A stretch of 64,000 nucleotides of DNA from Hawksworthiomyces lignivorus (taxonomy: Eukaryota; Ascomycota; Sordariomycetes; Ophiostomatales; Ophiostomataceae), in the NCBI GenBank assembly GCA_002917075.1, contig NTMA01000005.1, positions 186,001 through 250,000 on the forward strand, read 5' to 3'. A program made the position numbers and the translations under genes. Shown here one piece after another: positions 10,438 to 22,432 of this stretch; positions within the stretch are counted from its first letter, which is position 1, and each line of letters opens with the position of its first letter. The notes beneath the pieces were generated by a model. The model searched no databases, was not told the origin of the DNA, and saw only the letters and a program-made list of their open reading frames with translations.

Positions 10438-12709
10438 ATGTGGAACCGGAATATGGCAAATACGCAAGAGCAGCAGCTGCCAGCCAAACCTGCTGCGTCC
10501 AGCTTGCAGCCGCTGAGCTGTGTGTCATGTCGCGCGGCCAAAGTCAAGTGCGACAGGGTCTTTCCATGCAGCAACTGCCAGAAATCTCGTATTCAGTGCA
10601 TTTTCCCCAGCCGCAAACGAAATCGCCGGTCCCGCGAAACCGACCGACGTGACCTCTTGGATCGCATCTCGCGCCTAGAGACTATCGTTGCGAAAGTCGA
10701 CCCACATGCCCTTGACAGCAAGGGCACAGACAGTTCAAGCAGTCCTCCGTCTTCACTGGCACCCCAACAAGAAGCAGTTTCTCCAGAGATATTTGGACAG
10801 CACATCGGCTCGCAGCAGTCGGACCAGCCACTGCGCCAAAGCACGCAGCCTGTAAACCGATATCTTAGTGCCCATTTGTGGGCACAACTATGCGGCGAGG
10901 TCGACGGTTTGAAGCAAGCCCTCGATGTGCAGAGCGACAGCGAAGATGACCTGGACGCTCCGCCGCGGGAAGCGGCTCCGGAGGCTCTGTCGGCCAGCAT
11001 GGAAGACAATTTGCCTGTGTCGCACGCGATGTTTGGGAATGCGAGCTCTGCAGCAGGAACTGGCCTTTCTCATCCACCACCGAGAGCAATCATTTGCCTG
11101 TGCGAGGCGTACTTTGCCGGCGTGGATCCGGTGCTGAAAATACTCCACCGACCGTCGTTCTTTCGGCTTGTTTATGGATTCGCGGCGTCGGGAGCAGACG
11201 TTGCCGGCAGCGGCATCGGCCAAGCCACGGAAGCGCTCCTTTTCACTGTGTATTTCGGGGCAGTTACGTCGATGACCCCTGAAATGTGCCTGGCCGCTCT
11301 GGGCGAGACCAGGGCGGTCCTTGCTAGTCGGTACAGGCTGGCAAGCGAGATGGCTCTGACAAAGGCAAACTATCTCAAGAGCTCGGAGCTGGAGGCGCTG
11401 CAAGCATTTGCAATCTATACGGTATGTCGTCTCGCCATGTTCCCAGCAACACGACGTCAAGCACCGCAGCTAACCTAAGCTTCAACGGCAGGCCATCCTC
11501 CGTTCCCACGACAGCGGCCGGACGTCCTGGGCGTTGCTGGGTCTCCTCACACGTCTCGCCCAAGCTTTTGGCCTCCACCGCGACGGCGATGGCTCGTTGT
11601 TCACCCCCTTCGAGGCCGAAATGCGGCGGCGGTTGTGGTGGACAGTGGTCGTTCTCGACATGCGCGCCGCCGAGGACCGCGGCACCGAGCCCATCGTGAC
11701 CAGCGAGCGGTTTGACACGCAGATGCCGACGAACGTCAACGACGACGACTTCGGGCCAGAAAGGGCCGCGGCACCGACCGAACGAGACGGCCCCTCCGAC
11801 GTCACCTTCACCCTCTGCCTGGCCATGTGCTCCCGAATCCATCTGCAGATCAGCAAGCTGCTGACCAACAGTGGACACGACGCCGTGGCCCCTGCGCCCG
11901 ACCTGCAGGCGGACGAGGAGATCATCTCGTACGTGCGGCTGCTCGAAGCGCGCTTCATCGACACCGCCGACCGGACGCATCTTTTGTCATTCCTAACTGC
12001 CCACACCGTGCGACTCATCGTCCTCAAGCTGTGGCTCGACGTGCAATATCCAGTTCGTGTCCTCCCCGTACGATGGGGTTCCACGCCGACTGCCGCCGGA
12101 CGTTGTTCGCGGGTCTCGCGCGAGGTCATGCTGCGCACAGCCGGGCTAGTCATGGAACTGGCTGAGTCGGCTCAGTCGGCTCCCGGAGCCGAGCAATTTC
12201 ACTGGTGGTGCAGGACGTTCGTCCAGTGGCATGCATTGGCCGTTGGGCTCGCTGAGCTCTGCACACAAACCCACGGCGAGGTTGTGGAGCGGGTGTGGCG
12301 CATTGTCGACAGCGTGTTCCCGCGCTGGAGCCTGCAGGTCGCTGATTCGGACAGGGGCATGCTATGGCGGCCCATAAAAAAGTTGTACAAAAAGGCCAAG
12401 GCTGCACGGTCTATGGCTGTGGAAAGCCCCGGTATCAGCTCTGGCGACGCTGCGCCTTCTGATCGAACAAGCCTCCGAGACATCAGTGAGACAGCGAACA
12501 ACTCTTCAGAATCTGCCTATGAACAGCTCGACTTGGATGAACTGTCACTGCCCGGTTTCATTCTCGAGGCGCCCAGTTTTGTTCCACTTGGCTTCGACCG
12601 CGAAGATTGGATGGACCAGGGTGCAGTAGATTGGATAGATTGGAACGAATTTGTCACCGACACTTCTGAAGGATGGAACGGGGAATCGCGAACCATTGGA
12701 GCCGTATAA
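10438..12709 (+). CDS. Zn2Cys6 transcription factor
   Basis: Two exons (10438-11421, 11492-12709) with a 70-nt GT-AG intron give 733 residues, or 728 from the inner ATG at 10453. The N-terminal binuclear zinc cluster is complete: LSCVSCRAAKVKCDRVFPC followed by SNCQKSRIQC, with spacing C-x2-C-x6-C-x5-C-x2-C-x6-C. A basic linker and a short coiled segment (DLLDRISRLETIVAKV) follow. The middle holds the fungal-specific regulator domain, with the diagnostic FGLHRDGDGSLFTPFEAEMRRRLWW (quoted in part: EMRRRLWWTVVVLDMRA). The C-terminus is acidic and rich in Trp/Asp, typical of an activation region. It sits between the propeller gene and a damaged SDR and is a candidate local regulator of this block. 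Confidence 0.9.
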
Positions 12710-12914
12710 CTCAACTTGGATCCGCGTAGCGATGGTGGCTTGTTAATGAAAACATCTACTAGAGGTAAGTAAAACGCAGGACTCATGCTCGAAAATATAA
12801 ACCTGAATATTATTAAAGCTATGAATAAATAACTAAAAGACACGAATATGTAATACCATAAATCGGCACTTCTATTAATGAAGTTGAAAAGAATCCGAAA
12901 CCAGCTGACGCCGA

Positions 12915-13951
12915 CTATTGAACCCACCCTTCCTTCTTCATCGTCTCCCTGGTCCACTCCTCCAGCCTCTCGGCCAGCTTCTCGTCCTTCGCTGCGCTGG
13001 CTCTGCCACCGCGGCTCGCCAAACCGCTTGAAAATTTCCATGTACGCGCCGCTCTGCTCTGCCTTCATGTTCGGGCTCGCCGCGCAGAACAGGCTCGTAT
13101 ACGAGCCTTTGTCGGCCGGGTACATCAGCCCTAGCATGCGCACGACCTCCAAGACGCCCAGCATGCCCGACCCGCCGGACGACGCCCCCACCGAGGCGGT
13201 GAGGTTCGTCTCGACGATGCCCGGGTGCACGGCCGCCACCCAGATCTCGCCGGCTCCGCTGCGCGCGGTGGGCGAGCCCGGGCCGTAGGTCTTGTGCAGG
13301 GTCTTGGCGTGCAGGACGTTGGCGAGCTTGCTCTGGCCGTAGCGCGTCCACGGGCCGCCATCTACGTCCTGGAGCGACGGATCCGCAAAGTGGATGCCGT
13401 CCTTGGGCGCGCCCAGATGGCCCGACGAGGTGAGGTTGACGACGCGCACGCTGCCGGGCGGCAGCGTCTTGGAGGTCTGCAGCAGCAGGGGAAGGAGGTG
13501 TGCCGTGAACACCTAGCGGGCGAGGTAGTTGGTCTGCCACTGGGCCTCGTGGCCGTCCTTCGTGACCTCAAAGGGTGTCGCCATGATGCCGGCGTTGTTG
13601 ACCAGACCGTGCAGGGCTGCTTCAAGACCAAGGACACGCTTGGCGGCCGCGACGACGCTGGCAAGGTCCATGAGGTCCATCTGCGGGAGGTCGATGTGGG
13701 CCGTGGGGTGCATCTTCTTGATGCTGGCGATGGCCGCCGTGCCCTTCTCGGGGGACCGGGCGCACATGTAGACGTGGACGCCGTGCTCTGCCAGGTGGGC
13801 TACGGTGTAGTAGCCTCTGTATTTTGGTCAGATCAGCGGTTCGGGCTTCGTGGTGAGAGGGCTGAGGGAGGACTTGCATGCCAGAATCCCCACCTGTGAC
13901 TATGAATACTTTGCCCTTGAGGCCAGGCAGAGTGTCTGGATGGAACGTCAT
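12915..13951 (-). pseudogene. Short-chain dehydrogenase/reductase, disrupted
   Basis: The minus-strand frame starts at 13951 and encodes a clear SDR: KGKVFIVTGGDSG, an intron, YYTVAHLAEHGVHVYMCARS, LHGLVNNAGIMATPFEV, and the YGQSKLAN active site (Tyr-x-x-x-Lys). Two lesions are visible. A TAG at 13515-13513 stands where relatives have Trp (TNYLAxW). Near 12985-13000 a one-base shift moves the expected end (EKLAERLEEWTRETMKKEGW, stop at 12915) into another frame. The single intron (13877-13817, 61 nt) has a GC donor (GCAAGT) instead of GT; using it restores the TGGDSGIG cofactor motif. Either a recent pseudogene or sequence errors. Retinol-dehydrogenase/WWOX-like fungal SDRs are the closest type. 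Confidence 0.75.
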
Positions 13952-15581
13952 CTTCAAAGGGAGTACTTGAGTCAACAGGTGAAGTACTTCTAAGAGACAA
14001 ACCCCTCACTGCAGGGGACGCCAAAAATGGTCCCTACTGAAAACGGCGGCCCGAACAGCAGCTCCTGTAAGTTTGAACGCGTTGCTGTGGCCGTAGGAAG
14101 TGGCGGCTACACCGATTAAAAAAAATGTGGGCTGGAATCTCGTTTCTGATTGGCCCCGCAGCCTCTCCGACAACTGCATACAAATACAGCTCGTCTTTCT
14201 CGACGTCTCTCTCTTGTACCCTTGACTTCTTTCTCTTCATTCATTTTTTTTTTTTTGACTTTCATTTTCTCGTAAGCTTTTCATGACGATGCGATGGTTT
14301 TTTTCCTAGACCTCTGTCTCTGCTACCACTACCCCTACTACCTCTTTTCTTTGCATAGTCGTCTCTCTGCGAGGATCCTTGCGCTGCCTCCTTCTTCCTT
14401 TTGCCTTTCTCCTATTCATTGCCTCCATTGCTCTAATGTCGCTCCTCTATTGTATTTTTTTCTTTTTCTTACTTCTCGCTATGAAACTTTTACAGCCCGC
14501 TCTTTACACTCGAATGCTGGGTTCTTGTCCTTCTTCAGAATAGTAAATCCATTCTCAGCATTTTGCAACAACTCTGCTACCTTCAGCACTTGCTTTCCTT
14601 ACTGCCTACAAGGCATACTCTACACTCTATTGAAGGATTATTGGTGCAGCTTGTAAGCCCTATCTAAGCCGCTACCAAGTTGGTCACAAAAACTTAGTGG
14701 TATGGTTAGTTCAAAGACATAAGAGGCCTTTACCTCTTCGCTCGCTCTTTCTATGGTACGGCTATAGGATTTCCGTCGACGCACTGGACACCTTGGTTGT
14801 GATTGGTCCGATTGCGACAATTTTGACAAAATCTATAGAAAACGGTCCTGTATAGGGCAGGATGCAATTTTGATTCGATAGCTATTTCTTGTCTGATTCG
14901 TAGCTAAGAAATCAGACTATGGTAAATGAGGTAGCAATAGGTTCTCTTGTGATTCTTTATAGAAAAAAAAGAATAGTAAAAAAAGAGACACGTCTTAGGA
15001 TGACGTGCCAAAGGTAGTGTTGTTAGCTCAAGACGAATCTACACCCCTACGAGACATCGAGCAATCCATGGGCCCATTCAGTCAATGGCTAGACACGAAC
15101 TTAGGCAGAGGCTCTGTCGAGCCGAGATAACGGTACGAGGCGGACTGCGGAACCCCATAGCCGTGCCTTACGGTGTTATTTGAGGCGTCCGCCTCTAAAT
15201 GCCAGTGGAATTGATACACGCTAGCGTCAGCAGGAAATGGCTTAGGAAAAACCATAGTCCGTTATGTTTTTCCGGGCGGATATAAGTCTTCGCTCACCAG
15301 GCTTCACCACGGCCGCGAGAGCACGTTGTCGTTGAGGAAAACGTTACGTCCGTTGCAAACGGAATGGAATGAGCTGGAAAGTCATTATGTCCGCTCTGAC
15401 GATATAGACTGTGAATGTGGACGCACGATGTCCGTTGCATTAATTGTATATAGAGTCGGGTCTTTCAAGGCCCTTCTTCCCTTGTGTCTCATGGACGCAC
15501 CTCACGCCAACCAAATCTGAATAAAGAAGCAATCGTTTTATCAAATATCCGCATTCAGTCTCATCCAAAGTTGCATTAATC
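13952..15581. other. Intergenic stretch with second repeat copy
   Basis: About 1.6 kb between the two SDR genes. It contains dispersed repeat copy B (14076-14420), then AT-biased sequence, then a more GC-balanced segment (15100-15330) with several CGG and CCG trinucleotides that could serve Zn2Cys6 regulators upstream of the SDR at 15582. No gene is supported. Confidence 0.45.
14076..14420 (+). repeat. Dispersed repeat, copy B
   Basis: This copy is homologous to 743-1117 in the same orientation. The longest perfect block is AGCTCGTCTTTCTCGACG with its continuation CTCTCTCTTGTA. Transitions dominate the differences, and the poly-T tracts differ in length. The two copies lie about 13.3 kb apart and flank the HNH/NLR/HET remnants and the hydrolase-regulator block. 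Confidence 0.8.
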
Positions 15582-16778
15582 ATGGTCTCCATGCTCTCAA
15601 CCTTTTCCCCCCCCGCTCCGTCATTCACGGACAAAGACTTGCCGCGCCTCGCCGGCAAAGTCTTCATAATAACGGGCGCGGCGGCCGGAGTAGGTTTTGA
15701 ACTCGCCAAAATGCTGTACGTTGCAGGTGGAACCGTGCACGTCGCTGCCCGCTCGGCCGTGAGATGCGAGAGCGCCATCGAAAAGATCAAGGTGCAGACG
15801 AGCGGAGAAAAGGGCCAAGGGACGCTGAAGCCCATGGCCTTCGACCTGGCCGACCTGAGCACAGTGAAGCCGGCCGTCGACGAGTTTCTGCGGCAAGAGA
15901 CTCGGCTCGATGTACTAGTCAACAACGCGGCGGTGATGAATGCTCCTGCAGAGAATAAGGGAAAACAGGTCCGTCAGAGTCCCGTCCACTGGATCATCTC
16001 TGTTGACTACAACAACTGACAGATAATGCGACGCGATGTAGGGCCACGACCTTGAAATGGTCACAAATTGCGTGGGACCCTACCTTTTGACGAAGCTTCT
16101 CGAGCCCATTCTTGCCCGAACAGCTGCGTCATCTCCTCCCTTCGGCGTTCGGGTCGTATTTGTTGTGGCACTCATGGAGGCCATCGCGCCGGCCAGTGCG
16201 ATGGCGTTCGACAGCGACGGCAGCCCCAAGGTCTTGCCGGGACACAGAAATTCGCAGAGCAGGCCGAGTGACAATTACATGCAGACCAAAGTGGGCGGGA
16301 CGTGGCTGGCAGCCGAATTTGCGAGCCGCCTCGGGAGCCAAGGTGTTCTTAGTGTGGTGAGTCGCAGAGCGAAAGACTGCCACGCTAACAGGATTATGCT
16401 GACTGATTGTGCGCAGTCTGTACATCCAGGGCTGATGCGAACGGAACTGCAACGAAATATGGCTCCCGCCGCTCGAGTGGCAATGGTATGGCTACATTCT
16501 CTCCTTCCCTACTCAAACGAGAAAGCTTCCTCCACTGACGTTCCGCGTAGAAATTGCTTTTCAAAGGCCCTGTCTACGGCGCCTACTCCGAACTCTTTTC
16601 TGCATTCTCTCCGAAGCTTAATGCAGAGAACAATGGTGGATATGTGCTGGCCTGGGGAAGGATTGCCGAGCTGCCCAAGTATATCACAGACGGGCTCAAG
16701 AGCAAACAAGAGGGTGGAACCGGTGGAGCGAAGATGTTTGTCGATTACTGTGAGCGAGAGACGGCGAGGTTTCAGTAG
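15582..16778 (+). CDS. Short-chain dehydrogenase/reductase
   Basis: Four exons (15582-15968, 16042-16356, 16417-16485, 16551-16778) with GT-AG introns of 73, 60 and 65 nt join to 332 residues. Motifs: the cofactor loop KVFIITGAAAGVG near residues 27-38, LDVLVNNAAVMNAP, and the catalytic Tyr-x-x-x-Lys as NYMQTKVGG. The usual catalytic Ser after the VVFV strand is not seen (VRVVFVVALMEAIAP), which may reduce or change activity. The closest family is the retinol-dehydrogenase/WWOX-like fungal SDR group, NAD(P)-dependent alcohol/ketone oxidoreductases; the substrate is unknown. It faces the second Zn2Cys6 regulator tail to tail, 138 bp apart. Confidence 0.8.
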
Positions 16779-16916
16779 TTGCATTGCTGAAGATAGTGGT
16801 TGGTTTGTACTTACGCGTTGCTCCACTGTATTTTTTCGGTTCATAGACTGTAACTATTCCCCTCGCCAGAATTAAAATTCTCGAAGAAGACATCTAAGAT
16901 GTCTAGCCAGGACTGT

Positions 16917-19563
16917 TCATTCACATGGGTTTGTCGAACGTGATTGTCGAAAATGTCCTGCCGAAGAGTTAGCTTTATCTGTTCTACCGTCGTAGGAGCA
17001 GGTTTCACACACCCAGTCAAAATCCATTGGAGCATCAGGTGCTTCTCCGATAATGTCAATAATGTCTATGGGTATGGACTCAGCATGGAAATCGGTCCGT
17101 GCCGTAGGACATAAAGGGGGAACAGCATCACCCGATTCTTCGTACGGCCCTTCACCGAAACGGCTGAAGTCACTGGCTGATACTCCTGGTAAGAGTGCCG
17201 ATTCTAAAGCTTTGATTAGCAATCCCTCCCACATCTGAGTTTCTAGACTCGAGGAGCTTGCAGTGTCGCGTAGTTGGAAGAGCGGGCTACACTTACCGCC
17301 TAGCGAGAGAGCCGACATGGATTTCCTTGCATCATATCCTGAAGCACGATGCACCTCAGTGTCGACAGCCGTCTGTGGGTTGTGCCGCTTGAAGATGGAG
17401 TTGAGCCGTTTCAACAAGCTGCATAGCACATCGAAGGCTTTTGCTGTATCAGCCGACACGCTTCTCGTCTCGAACCAAATCCTGCACGATCCTTCTAGAG
17501 CCGCTATCATTTCGCTCTGGCGAGAATTTGGTATGTGCTGATTTTCTGCTGCATGAGAGGCGCCAGCACTATCCTGGACAATGCACAAGTATATTATCAC
17601 TGCCGCGACCAGGAGGTCGTGCATTGCCAGAGATGAGGTCACCCACGGATTTCTGTACAGGGGGCCGCCTAGCTGAGCGGCACCGTGAGCTTCAGCTTGG
17701 ATTCGCAGAAGCTCTCTGGAGGCATCTATCGCTGAATTCTTGGAGTATATAAATTCGATACTGTCATTCGCCTTCATGAGATACTTGCGATGTAAGACGC
17801 ACCGAGATTTGTGGAAAAGCATCGCTACGCTGAATCTCCGCAAAATCAGCACCGCAGAGTCGGTGACGCAAAGATCCATCGGTACGACGCAGAGAAAAGG
17901 CGGGACTGCGGAAAAGGCTTGCTGCAGTTCCCGATCTAGCTCTATGACCTCGGAATAGTCGGGGAGGGTCAGGAGATTTGCCTGCTCGACGACTTTTCCA
18001 AAGACGTGGGCGAGCCGACCTTTGGCCAGTGTATACGACATGCCTGTGACCTCGGTTTCCGGTCTGGGAGGTGGTAACTGGGCCGAACCTTCGTCGAAAT
18101 CCTCGTCCTGTAGGTTAAGCGGTACGCGGGTGTCGCTTTTGACTGCTTGAACCATGGAAGGCAGACCAATATGGAAGCTAGTCAGCAAGTCCATTTGCAC
18201 CAAGAGATGCCAGACGCGACGCCGCATCTCGCCCTGATACGGCGTAATGTTGCTTCCGACATTATCTGAATCTCGGTGAAGACCCATTCGCAGCGCTAGG
18301 CGGACTGCAACACCGATGAGCAAATAACAGCTCATCTGATCGCCTCTGGTGAGCATAAATTCGCACTCCACGTATACGAGAAACGTCTCGAGTGTATACG
18401 GCCCTGGATGCTTGGCGAAGTCGGACATCGCCAGGCACTGCGCGCAGCATCCGCGGTAAAATCCTATCATTTCCATTGGAGTACCTGCTGCGTCGGCGTG
18501 CTCCTCACCAGCTTCCAGCGTCGCAAAGATTCCGAGACACATAATGGCGTATATAAGTGACAGGAAACTGATCGGGGAGCCTTGAGGATCGGCCCAAAAC
18601 TTCCTGTACTGTTGTTATATCAGTATTACGACGGCTCAATGAGAAGGGAGCTCTTACCATCACATACGGTCTTTTGGAATGTCGGCTTATGAATGATATC
18701 TAGAAGTCTATTAGTAACTTATAGACTGAATGTCTCATACAAGCCATCCAGTAACTCACGCAATGCAGGGCTATTAGAATTAAAGTGCCGAGACACCAAT
18801 CGATTCACTATGTTTCGCTCGGGAAGCGCGGCCAAGAGATCTTCGCAAGTGGCGGCCGGCACGGTGTTGTTGACGAGCAGAGACAGATCGGGCGGCACAC
18901 TCTCAGCATCCGGCGAGGCTTCCTCTCCAGTTTCGCTGAAATATTCTTTTAGTTCTCCAATCTAAAAGGCTATCAGCCGAAAGCAGGTCCAGTAAGTGGG
19001 GGGGGGCATGTTGACAATCCTACATCGTCAAGCATTGCAGCCCAGTGCGTAGCTCCGACGTAGGCAACCTCGTTCGGTCCTAGAACCACCCGGCCGGAGG
19101 CGTCGGAACCGGCGATTTCTGCATGGCTTTGCAGCCCCTGAACTGGATCCATCGGAGGCGAACACGACTTGCCTCCAGGCTCAATAAGCTCATCTGCTGG
19201 CTGGCTTGCCATAGCCCCTTTGACAAGGCTTTCCAGGTGCTTCAATCGGTTCTGCATGCTGACAGCCGGCCTCTTGCGCACAGCCGGAGGAAGAAACGTG
19301 CACTGTGAGGAGCGCCCCCTCTTGGCACACTGAGAACATGGCCGCTCTCGATCGCATTTCAGCTTTGCGTGGCGGCAATGGGTACAGCTGAGCTGGATTC
19401 GGTTTCGCTTGGCCGGCGGCTTGACCGAAGTCTTTGAAGCAGCTGCCCCAGTGCTATCAGCACCACTGATAGTCATTCCAGGCGTTTTGTCTGCTGTTGG
19501 TGGGGCTATTCCACAGGGGACGTTGGCGCATGCTATAGTTGTTGAGAGTGTCAGAAGGCCCAT
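16917..19563 (-). CDS. Zn2Cys6 transcription factor
   Basis: Four exons (19563-19024, 18961-18760, 18699-18668, 18608-16917) give 821 residues; one exon is only 32 nt. The donor of intron 3 is GTATGTGATGG, which restores the frame into YRKFWADPQ. The zinc cluster LSCTHCRHAKLKCDRERPC plus SQCAKRGRSSQC has spacing C-x2-C-x6-C-x5-C-x2-C-x8-C. The fungal-specific middle domain is clear (LALRMGLHRDSDNVGSN, YQGEMRRRVWHLLVQMDLL). The C-terminal region is low in structure and Ser-rich. It is a nuclear regulator, probably of nearby metabolism genes, since it closes the hydrolase/propeller/SDR block. The targets are inference. Confidence 0.88.
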
Positions 19564-20167
19564 AGATTGTTATATGCAGGAGACAGCTATCTAGTAGGTC
19601 CTCCGTAAATCCCCGGTATTTATCTAACAAGACTTTTTTGGCCTTAGGATTTTAGGAATTATGTAATCCGTTTATCCTATTAGTCAATCCGGCCAAAATG
19701 AATGGGATTTTCTTTCTCTCCCCGACACTACTACTACTTGAGTTCTGAGGCATCAAAGTCATATAATATAAATAAAGAGGGATTATTGAAAGACCCCCTA
19801 CAAAATAGTTTCATCGTAATCAATAATATATAAGCCTTCTGATGTTGGACCAAAAATTCATGGTGGGACTCACGTGTATTTAAGTATCAGTTATGGCCAC
19901 TTATATACTCTGACATCTGACACTACTTAGTCTCTTATCCAATACTTCTATAATGCCTAGGTGAATATAATCTGTATATATGAGTATTTGCTGCAAGTTG
20001 ACTTTACATACAAAGAAGTTAAAATATGTTTAATTAAACTTTTACATCTAAGCTGTGAGACGATAATTCGACAAAGGCTCCATTGTATGCCAGACGATTC
20101 AATTTAGTATTGGCTTAAATAAACGTGAGTGCTATGTTGTTGAAAATGCCTCCCATCACTCTAAACC
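19564..20167. other. AT-rich intergenic stretch
   Basis: Strongly AT-rich, with TATA/TTAA-rich words and no sustained coding frame. The composition is what RIP-affected fungal intergenic DNA looks like. Nothing else is visible. Confidence 0.45.
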
Positions 20168-21767
20168 ATGATTAATATAAGGGATCTGATGAGAATGGAG
20201 GTCTTGTCATGGTCTTCTCTGCCCGCAGAGGTTCGCCTCATGATTTTGGAGATGATTATATATCCGAAATATCGTGGGTGGAGGTTCCTTGCATCTGTTT
20301 GTAGGGAATGGCAGCTTTTTATTGAAAGGAGAAATTTCTACCGACTCAAGCTGAAGCCGGCCTGTCTAGATGGATTTCAGCACTTCATCGTTCGACCGAG
20401 GAAGCTGGTTCGTCATATTTTGCTTGATATTGCACTGTAAAGATACAATTGCCCATCTTGTGTTTCAGCGGAGTCAATCTCTGAGGCTGCATCTAACAAT
20501 AAAGTGATCAGAGACGCAATCTGGAAGCTGTTCTCTATTCTAAGCACTTGGAAACCAGCGGGCTCGTTGGTCCTGGAATTTAATGCTTACTGTCCTAGTG
20601 ACTCGGAGCACTGGTTCAAAAACTGTATCTTCTCTTCAGACAACGAGAAAGATGATGACGCCAAGACTTTTCTAATAGGACATGGCCGTTTCTTATCCAA
20701 GCTACATAACTTACAGTACCGCTGGAGCAATAGCCAACCTCTCACGAGGCTTAGCGAAACGGCTATTTTACGATTATTTCAACCCATATGGTTACTCTTC
20801 GAAGAGGACCTTCCTGAAGTGGAAGCAGTTACATGCTTTGTCGTACGTCGACAGCTCCGCCGTTCTCTTAGCCCTCGAATGTTGCAGGTTATAATCGATA
20901 AGCTCTATCGGCTAGAGCACATAATCTACGAGCCATGGCGCGCATGGAAGGCGCACGTTATACGCTGGAGAGACGAAGGTATGTGTTCCCATCTATGCCG
21001 TACTTCTTTTCCAGTGGCATTCGACACTGTTGCAGATTTTTGTTTCTGATAGCTGAACGATCGCTTTTACATTCTAGAATTCCTCTCTTGGGTGCAGAGT
21101 TACCTCCCGAGAACAATTAAAAAATTGACAGTTATTGAAGATTATAACCAGGATCTCGCTGCAGCGCTATCAGATTCCTCAATGTTCGACATTGACATTA
21201 TCCGCAGAGCAGATCCTAGGATTGGCGCGGCCATTGCCCTTCAAAAGTCGTGACCTCGAACAACTTTCGATCGCATACAATGCCAATGCTGAGGATTTTT
21301 TTCAAGCTTGCACACGAGGAGCATGGACTTGGCAGCACCTGCAGTCTCTGGCGTTGACATCGGAGTTATTGCAACACACGAAAAGCCACCGGGATATCGA
21401 TGCTCTGCTCTGCGACGCAGGCAGTACGGCACTTCGAATGCCTAGGCTGGACACCTTGGTGCTTTAGAATGGCAGAAGAGGAAACGCTTGTGCTTTCATC
21501 TACCGTGCAGGCAGATACTACTCATCTCTTCCTTGGCGCGGTACGTGGGATCTGGAGCTAAGCCCTTGCGTGGTAGAAGTTTGGCGGCAAGTTGCGTCTA
21601 AATGGCGTTCGACTATACTGCGGACTGAGAAGCAACAGATCCAAGCTGCCACGATCGGGTCCCATGGCGATGCGATCTATCATTTGCGCTTGCCTTGTCA
21701 AGTAGTTGCTGCTGCATCCCTGTGGCAGATCCGAAGAGAAGGAGGCACATCGGTACTTGAAATGTAA
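20168..21767 (+). pseudogene. F-box family pseudogene
   Basis: The N-terminus SWSSLPAEVRLMILEMII, followed by FLASVCREWQLFIERRNFYR, is the F-box of a large expanded fungal family. It continues with IRDAIWKLFSILSTWKPAG, SDSEHWFKN and, at the end, GSHGDAIYHLRLPCQVV and ASLWQIRREG, all typical of that family. One normal intron fits (20979-21077). Breaks: TAA at 20438-20440, a frameshift around 21170-21240, and TAG at about 21465-21467 in place of a Trp codon (DTLVL then stop then NGRRG). Both stops can come from C-to-T changes on one strand, consistent with RIP. F-box proteins bring substrates to SCF ubiquitin ligases; this copy cannot make a full protein. Confidence 0.75.
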
Positions 21768-21770
21768 CAA

Positions 21771-22432
21771 TAAGATCTTACAAGAGAGTTACCATGATTT
21801 AAGAGAATTCGCCTCCTGGGACAGCACTTCAGGGCCATAAATAATTGATCAGCATAGTTCTTGGAGTAGGTAGAATATTCGAAGAGCCTACTGACAGATC
21901 ACTTTCAAGCGATTGTTCTCAATTCAGGACAAAAAAAACTGGCACGAAGGCGCATCTGTCATTATATATATCTTATTTCTATAATAGGAAAGCGAGACAA
22001 TGTGAGTGTTTTGTGGGGTAGCCCGTAGAGGTGAGTACATATGTACCCTTGTTAGTCATTGCCTCTTTTAAAAATTTGGGAAGGGACTAGTTAAAAAGCA
22101 AGGGACATGTTCATGTCTTCAGAGAAGAGGGGAGATGTACAAGAAATAGCGTATAATAGCGGGGCTATTAAGCTGTTTCTGGTAGAGTGCCCTCGCACCT
22201 TCCTCGCTATCGAAACTTTTAATTTTTTGGCGGGGCAAGGGCAACTTCAACCGCCGCCCAAACTGGCAGGCACGACTGTGACACATTTCAGATCTTCGGT
22301 TTGGCCAGAATTGCCTTTTCTTGCGCTTCAATACTCCGCGTGACCTATTTCACTAAAGGTCCAGCCTATCTCCAGCCTCCATTCTTCTCTATTTTCCGCC
22401 AATTTCTCAGACCAAGGCTTATACTTTCTACC
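21771..22432. other. Intergenic stretch upstream of TrpRS
   Basis: The left half is AT-rich. The right half becomes pyrimidine-rich toward the TrpRS start, as is usual for fungal core promoters and 5' leaders. No gene is supported. Confidence 0.45.
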
